A stretch of DNA of 5,688 nucleotides from Firmicutes bacterium UBA6226 (GTDB lineage Bacteria > Bacillota_A > Clostridia > Peptostreptococcales > Acidaminobacteraceae). The first letter of the stretch is position 1. Every line of letters starts with the position of its first letter. A program made the position numbers and the translations under genes. The notes beneath the pieces are model-generated. The model searched no databases. It was not told the origin of the DNA and was given only the letters and a program-made list of their open reading frames with translations. Positions 1 to 4,409 of this stretch are shown here, piece by piece. Where the stretch lies: the NCBI GenBank assembly GCA_002441045.1, contig DJWQ01000090.1, forward strand, positions 1 through 5,688, read 5' to 3'.

Positions 1-34
1 CGCCAAGTTGATATAAACTATAATTGATCCGAAG

Positions 35-63
35 TTGCCCTAATTCAAAAAATTCGTTATAAT
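35..63 (+). promoter_or_regulatory. Sigma-A-type promoter candidate
   Basis: TTGCCC at 35-40 (four of six matches to TTGACA) is followed by a 17-base spacer and a perfect TATAAT at 58-63. Transcription would start near 68-70. No gene with a ribosome binding site follows; the first thing downstream is a pair of hairpins ending in a U-run at 148. This suggests a short non-coding transcript or a leader. Confidence 0.45.
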
Positions 64-69
64 AATTAT

Positions 70-148
70 GCATGTTTTTATTATTTTGTACGGTTGTTGC
101 AAGACTACGTGCAACGAGATTAAGATGGTGGTCAGACCATCTTTTTTT
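70..148 (+). ncRNA. Possible small RNA, about 80 nt
   Basis: This is inferred from architecture only: a good promoter-like sequence (35-63), no open reading frame with a ribosome binding site, a first hairpin with stem GTTGCA/TGCAAC (96-101 with 110-115, 8-base loop), then an intrinsic terminator (122-148). I do not recognise it as a member of a known RNA family (no match by eye to 6S, tmRNA, SRP RNA, T-box or common riboswitches). The alternative is that the hairpins merely terminate an upstream gene lying outside the window and that the promoter match is chance in AT-rich DNA. Confidence 0.28.
122..148 (+). terminator. Rho-independent terminator
   Basis: An eight-base-pair perfect stem AAGATGGT (122-129) / ACCATCTT (136-143) with a six-base loop is followed directly by a T-run ending at 148. 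On the minus strand no T-run follows the stem, so it acts in the + direction. It would end the short RNA starting near 70 or a transcript entering from upstream. Confidence 0.7.
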
Positions 149-155
149 CGTACAA

Positions 156-204
156 AAATCCTCCTACTATGTTTATTCGACATCGGTAGGAGGATTTCCT
201 TTTT
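156..204. terminator. Second terminator, probably bidirectional
   Basis: A perfect 12-base-pair stem, AAATCCTCCTAC (156-167) with GTAGGAGGATTT (186-197), encloses an 18-base loop that can itself form ATG/CAT pairs (169-171 with 181-183). On the + strand CC and five Ts (200-204) follow. On the minus strand the stem runs straight into a TTTTT stretch. It lies seven bases beyond the T-run of the preceding terminator and could act as a backup for it, and it could stop transcripts arriving from the right. The stem arms contain Shine-Dalgarno (AGGAGG) and anti-Shine-Dalgarno (CCTCCT) strings, but no start codon follows the AGGAGG, so a translational role is unlikely. Confidence 0.65.
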
Positions 205-295
205 GATTATAAATATTTTTCGGAACTATCTATTTCCCGACAGCCCCTTTTTTAGACCTAAGTTAAGATGAGATTAAGTATAATCAGCACCATAT

Positions 296-321
296 AAAAA
301 AAACTGTCCATCAAGACAGTT
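296..321 (-). terminator. Minus-strand terminator
   Basis: The stem AACTGTC (302-308) / GACAGTT (315-321) has a six-base loop. Read on the minus strand it is followed by an unbroken run of eight Ts (the A-run 296-303 on the + strand, which overlaps the stem base). On the + strand the T-run is broken, so the minus direction is favoured. No protein gene on the minus strand feeds into it; the only visible source is the minus-strand promoter at 455-483. Confidence 0.6.
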
Positions 322-365
322 GTTATAATTTCATATTTGATAGAAGTAATTGGGTTTTAGAATTT

Positions 366-403
366 AAAAAAAAGGTGGAATGACGCGAACGGACGGTCAT
401 TCC
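366..403 (-). terminator. Minus-strand terminator of a possible small RNA
   Basis: A perfect eight-base-pair stem GGAATGAC (377-384) / GTCATTCC (396-403) has an 11-base GC-rich loop. On the minus strand it is followed by ACC and then eight Ts (A-run 366-373 on the + strand). The three bases between stem and T-run make it slightly atypical. On the + strand the hairpin is followed by AAAAATG, so it is not a + terminator. Confidence 0.55.
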
Positions 404-448
404 AAAAATGAGGAAATTGAAATTAATAAAGGGTATGGTATTTTAACC
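366..448 (-). ncRNA. Possible small RNA, about 83 nt
   Basis: This is inferred from a strong sigma-A-type promoter on the minus strand (483 to 455), a predicted start near 448, no reading frame worth calling, and an intrinsic terminator ending near 366. The 5' 45 nt look largely unstructured and include a pyrimidine stretch, AAUUUCCUC (complement of 410-418), resembling the anti-Shine-Dalgarno seed seen in some trans-acting RNAs. The 3' part is a stable stem with a GC-rich loop. I recognise no known family. It could instead be an untranslated leader or spurious transcription from AT-rich DNA. Conservation in relatives or RNA-seq would decide. Confidence 0.35.
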
Positions 449-454
449 TCTTAA

Positions 455-483
455 AATATAACACAATGATAAAATTACGTCAA
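455..483 (-). promoter_or_regulatory. Sigma-A promoter with extended -10, minus strand
   Basis: Read on the minus strand: TTGACG (483-478, five of six consensus bases), a 17-base spacer, and TATATT (460-455, five of six), preceded by TGT, which supplies the extended -10 TGn element. This is the best sigma-A-type match in the intergenic region. It points away from the flagellar genes towards the terminators at 366-403 and 296-321. Confidence 0.5.
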
Positions 484-610
484 TCGAACCAATCATAATA
501 TGTGAAAGTACGCTATAGAAATACTTAATAGTTTACAATTTAACAATTATAAATTCTGTATATACACTTATAAAAATATCAATTTTGCCTCAAATATCCT
601 TAAATTGCTC

Positions 611-638
611 TAAAGTTTTGGAAAATGAATGACGATAA
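611..638 (+). promoter_or_regulatory. Sigma-D (sigma-28/FliA-type) flagellar promoter
   Basis: TAAAGTTT at 611-618 is followed by GACGATAA at 631-638. The TAAA-to-GACGATAA gap is 16 bases. The known consensus for this sigma class is TAAA, 14-16 bases, GCCGATAA/T, so the only -10 mismatch is one A for C. The predicted transcript starts near 645, leaving a leader of about 22 nt with the ribosome binding site at 657. It sits directly before a flagellar rod gene cluster, which is the expected target class. Because the -10 lies inside the longest possible reading frame of that gene (ATG at 625), it also argues against that upstream start. Confidence 0.75.
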
Positions 639-656
639 CATTTGTGAATGCAATTT

Positions 657-661
657 GGAGG
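657..661 (+). promoter_or_regulatory. Ribosome binding site that fixes the flgF start
   Basis: GGAGG stands five bases before the ATG at 667. The alternative ATG at 625 has only a weak GGAAA close to it and lies upstream of the predicted transcription start. Protein alignment agrees: rod proteins begin with a short hydrophobic lead of the type MIKGLYIGASSM, which starts at 667. Confidence 0.85.
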
Positions 662-666
662 AAATT

Positions 667-1740
667 ATGATAAAAGGTTTATACATCGGTGCTTCAAGCA
701 TGATTACAAATATAAACAAGATGGACGTAATAGGCAATAACCTTGCGAACGTTAATACAACCGGATTTAAGAAAGATAGAGTTCAGGTGGAGTCATTTAA
801 TGCAAGGCTATTGACGCGAATTAACGGTTCAATGTATCCGGTAGAATCAGGTACAGGATCTGTAACTTCAACTACAACAGATGGAGAAGTGTATGCAGAA
901 ACGACTAACGGCTACTTTAGAGTCGATACTGAAAATGGCGTTCATTATGCAAAGAGCATGATTTTCTTCAAAGACAAGGACGGCTATTTAAGAACCATTC
1001 AAAAAAATATTGGTGGTTCTATTGATTATTTAAAAGGGGATTTGGTACTCAATAACAAAGGTCAGTCGATTTATGTTGGTGACAACGATTTCAGTTTAGA
1101 CGATTCTGGTAACATCCTCGTCGGAGGTGCGACTACAGACAATTTATTGGTCGGCATTGGCCCCAATGACATCGGTACCATCAGTGCAGGAATTAAAGGC
1201 TACTATGTTATGACGGATTTTGAACAAGGCCAGCTTGAGATGACAAATAATCCATATGATCTTGCGATAAAAGGTAATGGGTTCTTTAGTGTCAGTACGT
1301 CAAATGGTGAATATTATACGCGTGATGGTGTTTTTACTATAAATAATGCTGGTGAACTTGTAAATTTTGATGGTGCAAAACTCGTCGGACTTAATGGACC
1401 AATCCTTATTGAAGATAGCAATTTTAGCGTCAATGAGTTTGGTGAAGTGATTCAAAATGGCGAGATTACAGATAAGATAAAAATGACCTCATTTACAAAT
1501 ATGGGCGATTTATATAAAGTGGGTACCAGCTATTATTTAGAGCAACCTACTATGACGGGTGAAAAGGTTGATTTTGAAGGTGAAATCGTTCAAGGTTACC
1601 GTGAAAGCTCAAATACAGATGCTGTAACTGAAATGATTTCTCTAATTGAAATGAACCGTAATTATGAAACGAGTCAAAAAGTAATTACGACAATTGATGA
1701 TATGATTGGTAAATGTGTTACTGAACTAGGAAGAGTCTAG
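667..1740 (+). CDS. flgF: Flagellar basal-body rod protein, FlgF/FlhO-like, with duplicated D1 domain
   Basis: This is a structural subunit of the proximal part of the flagellar rod, exported by the flagellar type III apparatus and assembled beyond the membrane. The product has 357 residues. The N-terminal D0 helix carries the family signature NNLANVNTTGF (residues 24-34). The C-terminal helix (about 308-357, with VTEMISLIEMNRNYETSQK) is the matching D0 partner. In between lie two diverged copies of the FlgE/F/G D1 beta domain, residues about 62-154 and 174-265. This explains why it is about 90-100 residues longer than FlgF or FlhO of model species (about 250-270). The second copy is the canonical one (DLAIKGNGFF, YTRDGVF); the first has lost the RDG motif. 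FlgG follows after 12 bases, with its ribosome binding site overlapping this stop codon. The cluster resembles flhO-flhP of Bacillus subtilis. An FlgG paralogue label is possible, but the order and the typical FlgG downstream favour FlgF. Confidence 0.88.
   Translation: MIKGLYIGASSMITNINKMDVIGNNLANVNTTGFKKDRVQVESFNARLLTRINGSMYPVESGTGSVTSTTTDGEVYAETTNGYFRVDTENGVHYAKSMIFFKDKDGYLRTIQKNIGGSIDYLKGDLVLNNKGQSIYVGDNDFSLDDSGNILVGGATTDNLLVGIGPNDIGTISAGIKGYYVMTDFEQGQLEMTNNPYDLAIKGNGFFSVSTSNGEYYTRDGVFTINNAGELVNFDGAKLVGLNGPILIEDSNFSVNEFGEVIQNGEITDKIKMTSFTNMGDLYKVGTSYYLEQPTMTGEKVDFEGEIVQGYRESSNTDAVTEMISLIEMNRNYETSQKVITTIDDMIGKCVTELGRV
850..1128 (+). repeat. Diverged internal domain repeat, copy 1 (in flgF)
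   Basis: Encodes residues about 62-154 of the FlgF-like protein. Residues 81-108 align without gaps to 204-231 of copy 2 with 11 of 28 identical (NG.F.V.T.NG..Y and later F, G, L). Residues 135-154 align to 246-265 with 6 of 20 identical, including D..FS and two glycines. Copy 1 has 12 extra residues between these blocks and lacks the DLAI.G and RDG motifs, so it is the degenerate copy. The repeat is visible in protein only, implying an old event. Confidence 0.6.
1186..1461 (+). repeat. Diverged internal domain repeat, copy 2 (in flgF)
   Basis: Encodes residues about 174-265, the canonical FlgE/F/G D1 domain: a G.L..T..P.DLAI.G.GFF-type opening (EQGQLEMTNNPYDLAIKGNG), then YTRDGVF and an SNFSVNEFGEV block. 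The same pattern appears in the neighbouring FlgG (TGNLQQTETPTDLAINGEHF, then YTKDGSF), which confirms that this copy is the family-standard domain and copy 1 the additional one. Confidence 0.65.
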
Positions 1741-1752
1741 GAGGCGTAAATT

Positions 1753-2547
1753 ATGAAAGCGATGTGGTCAGCAGCTTCGGGTATGAAAAACCTTCAGCTT
1801 AAAATTGATACAATATCTAATAACTTAGCGAATGTGAATACAATCGGTTTTAAAAACCAACGTGTCGAATTTAAAGATATTATGTATGAAAGATTAGATC
1901 AAAGTGCAAAACTTGCTGATGAGGGTAGACCTGTCCCTATAGAGATTGGACACGGTGTAATGATTTCAGCTACATTGAGAGATTTCACAACTGGCAATCT
2001 TCAACAAACTGAAACGCCTACAGACTTGGCGATTAACGGGGAACACTTTTTTAAAGTCATCGATAACAATGGCAATACGAGATATACTAAAGACGGTAGC
2101 TTCAAGATCGCTTCGACAGAAGAAGGTGCTGTATTGGTAACCTCTGATGGCTATTATGTTCAAGGCATAGATGGTAATATCGTGTTAGGCGAAAATGTAT
2201 CTGAACTGAGCATAGACAGCCAAGGATTTATCCGAGTTAAAAGAGATGGTGGCGAAGAATATGAAGATATTGGTCAGATTTCGTTGAATAAATTCGTCAA
2301 TCCAGCAGGTCTTGAATCAGTTGGTAAAAACTTATATAAGGAAACAACTGCTTCTGGCGCTGCATTTGAAGGTGTGGAAGAAGGCGATAAAACAGAAGTA
2401 TGGCAAGGATTTATCGAAAATTCAAATGTTCAGATCGTTGATGAAATGATTAACTTAATCACAGCTGAAAGAGCTTATGAAATCAATTCGAAATCCATTC
2501 AAACTGCGGATAGAATGCTTGAAATCGCCAACAATCTAAAGAGATAA
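1753..2547 (+). CDS. flgG: Flagellar distal rod protein FlgG/FlhP
   Basis: Forms the distal rod that carries torque through the peptidoglycan to the hook. Its 264 residues match the usual length of about 260. The N-terminal D0 has WSAASGM (5-11) and NNLANVNTIGFK (23-34). A GHGV segment (66-69) leads into the D1 domain with TGNLQQTETPTDLAINGEHF (80-99) and YTKDGSF (111-117). The C-terminus has WQGFIENSNVQIVDEM (217-232), LITAERAYEINSK (235-247) and a final IANNLKR, all typical of FlgG. The start is supported by AGGAGG at 1739-1744, eight bases before the ATG and overlapping the stop codon of the preceding rod gene, which suggests translational coupling. It is co-transcribed from the sigma-D-type promoter at 611-638. 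FlgF and FlgG are paralogues, but end motifs and length make the FlgG assignment firm. Confidence 0.93.
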   Translation: MKAMWSAASGMKNLQLKIDTISNNLANVNTIGFKNQRVEFKDIMYERLDQSAKLADEGRPVPIEIGHGVMISATLRDFTTGNLQQTETPTDLAINGEHFFKVIDNNGNTRYTKDGSFKIASTEEGAVLVTSDGYYVQGIDGNIVLGENVSELSIDSQGFIRVKRDGGEEYEDIGQISLNKFVNPAGLESVGKNLYKETTASGAAFEGVEEGDKTEVWQGFIENSNVQIVDEMINLITAERAYEINSKSIQTADRMLEIANNLKR

Positions 2548-2601
2548 TTAAAACTCAGAGCGAGTGAATAGATTAATTTGTACCTAAGGATGTGAGCAAA
2601 T

Positions 2602-3012
2602 ATGAAAATAGATGCAACGACTTTAAGCAGTACCTATCAATCGAGCTTAACAGGGGAGAAAGAAACTGCAGAAGTTGAGTCCTTTAAAGACAAACTTGAG
2701 CAGGCGGCTTCTTCTAAAGACCTTGATAAGCTTAAAGAAGCAAGTCAGGAATTTGAAGCATACTTTGTTAATACGCTTTTTAAAGAGATGAGAAAAACCA
2801 TTCAAGATGGTGGTTTGGTTGAGAAAAGTCAAGCTAGAACCACCTTCGAAGAAATGCTAGATGAAGAAATGTCAAAGTCTATTAGTAAAACTGGTGGCGT
2901 CGGACTGGCAGATATGATTTATAACAATATGCTAAAGGTCTATCAATCAGTCGACCCAGATGAAGTTGAGCCAAGCGAAATCGAAGATGCTCATGTAGAC
3001 ATTCAAGGATAA
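2602..3012 (+). CDS. flgJ: FlgJ-type rod-binding protein without muramidase domain
   Basis: A small protein of 136 residues matching the N-terminal rod-binding (rod-capping) half of FlgJ, which helps rod subunits polymerise in the periplasmic or wall space. The domain covers about residues 41-115: LKEASQEFEAYFVNTLFKEMRKTI (44-67), FEEMLDEEMSKSIS (82-95) and GGVGLADMIYNNM (98-110). The first 40 residues are polar and probably disordered, as expected of a flagellar export signal. The acidic tail (DPDEVEPSEIEDAHVD) has no known role. The peptidoglycan-hydrolysing half of proteobacterial FlgJ is absent, as is common in Gram-positives, so another enzyme must open the wall. AAGGATGTGA (2586-2595), one mismatch from the full Shine-Dalgarno string, lies six bases before the ATG. 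The gene follows flgG after 54 bases with no terminator between, and is the last gene of the operon. Confidence 0.85.
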   Translation: MKIDATTLSSTYQSSLTGEKETAEVESFKDKLEQAASSKDLDKLKEASQEFEAYFVNTLFKEMRKTIQDGGLVEKSQARTTFEEMLDEEMSKSISKTGGVGLADMIYNNMLKVYQSVDPDEVEPSEIEDAHVDIQG

Positions 3013-3016
3013 ATTT

Positions 3017-3062
3017 AAAGCCATTGCAATTATTTAATTTGCAGTGGCTTTTATTTTTTTTT
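3017..3062 (+). terminator. Rho-independent terminator of the rod operon
   Basis: A 13-base-pair stem, AAAGCCATTGCAA (3017-3029) with TTGCAGTGGCTTT (3039-3051) and one G-U pair, has a nine-base loop and is followed by a T-rich tail with nine consecutive Ts (3054-3062). It begins four bases after the flgJ stop and separates the flagellar unit from the lipase gene. Confidence 0.9.
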
Positions 3063-3091
3063 ATTATCTACGCAGAAAGTTGGTATATAAT
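3063..3091 (+). promoter_or_regulatory. Sigma-A-type promoter candidate for the patatin gene
   Basis: A perfect TATAAT at 3086-3091 lies 21 bases before the start codon, between the operon terminator and the gene. The -35 region is poor (ATTATC at 3063-3068 with a 17-base spacer), so strength is uncertain. The short leader holds AAGGAGG at 3102-3108. Confidence 0.5.
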
Positions 3092-3112
3092 GGATAGGTA
3101 CAAGGAGGCATT

Positions 3113-4348
3113 ATGATAGGTGTTGCTTTAGAAGGTGGCGGTGCTAAAGGTGCATTTCATGTAGGTGTACTAAAAGCACTTAAAGAATGTGGTATAGAAT
3201 ATGATGGTATTGTTGGGACATCAATTGGAGCGATCAATGGCGCGTTCGCGGCAATGGATCAATTAGATGCCCTTGAGCAAATATGGTTGTCTACAACGAT
3301 AACCGATATTATTGATGGGGATCCAAACGTTTTGGAACAAATTGCAAAAAACAAAGTGCCTTTAGATCCCAATATAATTAAGCGAATGGTAGATGAAGTG
3401 GTGGTCAATCGAGGTTTTAATATTTCGCCACTTAAGGATAAACTAGCAATGTTGATAGATGAAAAAAAGCTTAGGAATTCCAATAAAGCTTTTGGTCTTG
3501 TAAGTGTCTCATTAACAGATCTTAAACCGATTGAGGTTTTTGTCGATCAAATCCCGATAGGAGAGTTGCATGACTATATTTTAGCCTCAGCAAGCTTACC
3601 TACTTTTCAAGATCACTTTGTCGGAGGTAAGCGCGTGATTGATGGCGCATTTTACGACAATCTTCCCATATCACTTTTACTTGAGAAAAACTATGATCTC
3701 ATATATGCAGTAAGAGTTTTTGGCATGGGGCGTATCAAAAAAATAAGTAAAAAAGATAGAGAAAAAGTCATCTATATTGAACCCTCGGATGATTTGGGTA
3801 AAGTACTTGAAATCGATTTGGAAAAAGCTAAAAAACACATAGAGCTGGGTTATTTTGATGCGATGCGCGTTCTAAAAAAACTTTATGGCAAGAGGTATTA
3901 TATTTCGAATATGCCAGATGAGTTAAGCGTTTTGGCTAGACTTGTAGGTTTAAGTTCAGAAGTGTTAGTTAAAATTGGGACTTTTATAGGAAGTGCTTTT
4001 TCAAGTCATAGAATGCTATTTGAGGAGTTATTGCCTTTGATTGCAGATTTGTTAAAGGTAGACAAATCTGAAGATTATAGCACATTAATTTTAAGCTATT
4101 ATGAGTTTTTAGCGGAACAAGCAGGTATCAATCGATTTGAAATTATGACCTATGAGGCGCTCGTAAGTCGTGTAGATGCTTATTACTTAAATGAGCAACA
4201 GATTCCAATGGTAAAAGATGAGCTTTCAAAATTATTGATTAATGCGATCCCAAATAAAGGGTTTTTGTTGTTTCCCAAAAATTTGAGAACAGAGCTGTTA
4301 ATCCACCTGTATATGATGGTGTTGAAGCCAGAGAATTCACACACCTAA
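3113..4348 (+). CDS. Patatin-like phospholipase
   Basis: A predicted serine lipid acyl hydrolase of the patatin family, acting on phospholipid or other acyl esters; the real substrate is unknown. The product has 411 residues. The N-terminal half (1-200) carries the whole catalytic set: oxyanion-hole loop EGGGAKGAFHVGVL (7-20), nucleophile Ser37 in GTSIG (35-39), the conserved ASASLP block (158-163) and catalytic Asp177 in DGA (177-179). There is no signal peptide or clear membrane segment, so it is probably cytosolic or peripherally membrane-bound. The C-terminal half (about 201-411) is largely helical, with hydrophobic stretches near 280-312 and 323-335; I recognise no named domain in it. 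AAGGAGG sits four bases before the ATG. It lies between its own promoter-like site and that of the next gene, so is probably monocistronic. No sequence link to the flagellar genes is evident. Confidence 0.9.
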   Translation: MIGVALEGGGAKGAFHVGVLKALKECGIEYDGIVGTSIGAINGAFAAMDQLDALEQIWLSTTITDIIDGDPNVLEQIAKNKVPLDPNIIKRMVDEVVVNRGFNISPLKDKLAMLIDEKKLRNSNKAFGLVSVSLTDLKPIEVFVDQIPIGELHDYILASASLPTFQDHFVGGKRVIDGAFYDNLPISLLLEKNYDLIYAVRVFGMGRIKKISKKDREKVIYIEPSDDLGKVLEIDLEKAKKHIELGYFDAMRVLKKLYGKRYYISNMPDELSVLARLVGLSSEVLVKIGTFIGSAFSSHRMLFEELLPLIADLLKVDKSEDYSTLILSYYEFLAEQAGINRFEIMTYEALVSRVDAYYLNEQQIPMVKDELSKLLINAIPNKGFLLFPKNLRTELLIHLYMMVLKPENSHT

Positions 4349-4351
4349 ATC

Positions 4352-4380
4352 GTGCAATATTACTTTTTTTATGGTAAAAT
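4352..4380 (+). promoter_or_regulatory. Extended -10 promoter candidate for the phosphoglucomutase gene
   Basis: TGGTAAAAT at 4372-4380 contains a TGn extension and a -10 of TAAAAT (five of six). The -35 position, GTGCAA at 4352-4357 with a 17-base spacer, is weak, as is common with extended -10 promoters. It lies in the 61-base gap between the two genes, 29 bases before the start codon. There is no strong terminator after the lipase gene, so read-through from upstream is also possible. Confidence 0.45.
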
Positions 4381-4409
4381 TGTTGGAAAGTCAACTGAAA
4401 GGAGACGTT

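Larger units (their letters stand above)
1..610. other. Long intergenic region without a protein gene
   Basis: No convincing coding region is visible on either strand over these 610 bases. All three + frames meet a stop within the first 27 bases (TGA at 7, TAA at 14, TGA at 25), so an upstream + gene could end here with only a few residues inside the window; it cannot be identified. A 67-codon frame from 68 to 271 runs through two terminator hairpins, lacks a ribosome binding site and has no recognisable domain, so I do not call it. What the region does hold is listed separately: promoter-like sites at 35-63 (+) and 455-483 (-), stem-loops at 122-148, 156-204, 296-321 and 366-403, and possible small RNAs between them. 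I see nothing specific in 205-295, 322-365 or 484-610 beyond AT-rich sequence. Confidence 0.7.

Noticed and set aside
68..271. A 67-codon + strand reading frame
   Set aside because: It has no ribosome binding site, runs through two intrinsic terminators, has an unlikely composition and resembles no known protein.
374..403. T-box-like string (GGTGG followed by CGCG and a hairpin) on the + strand
   Set aside because: There is no specifier stem, no + strand T-run after the hairpin, and no aminoacyl-tRNA synthetase or amino acid gene downstream; the T-run lies on the minus strand.
408..446. A 12-residue + strand peptide frame (MRKLKLIKGMVF)
   Set aside because: No ribosome binding site or matching promoter is visible, and it is too short to support without conservation.
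532..564. Sigma-A-like TTTACA with TATATA upstream of the flagellar genes
   Set aside because: The spacing is 21 bases, outside the working range; such matches are expected by chance in this AT-rich stretch.
625..666. Upstream start for the FlgF-like gene
   Set aside because: There is only a weak ribosome binding site at 625, it overlaps the sigma-D -10 element and lies upstream of the predicted transcript start; GGAGG at 657 and family alignment favour 667.
4318..4370. Possible terminator after the patatin gene (GGTG/CACC with a downstream T-run)
   Set aside because: The stem is bulged, overlaps the coding end, and the T-run lies about 20 bases beyond it, so it does not form a standard intrinsic terminator.
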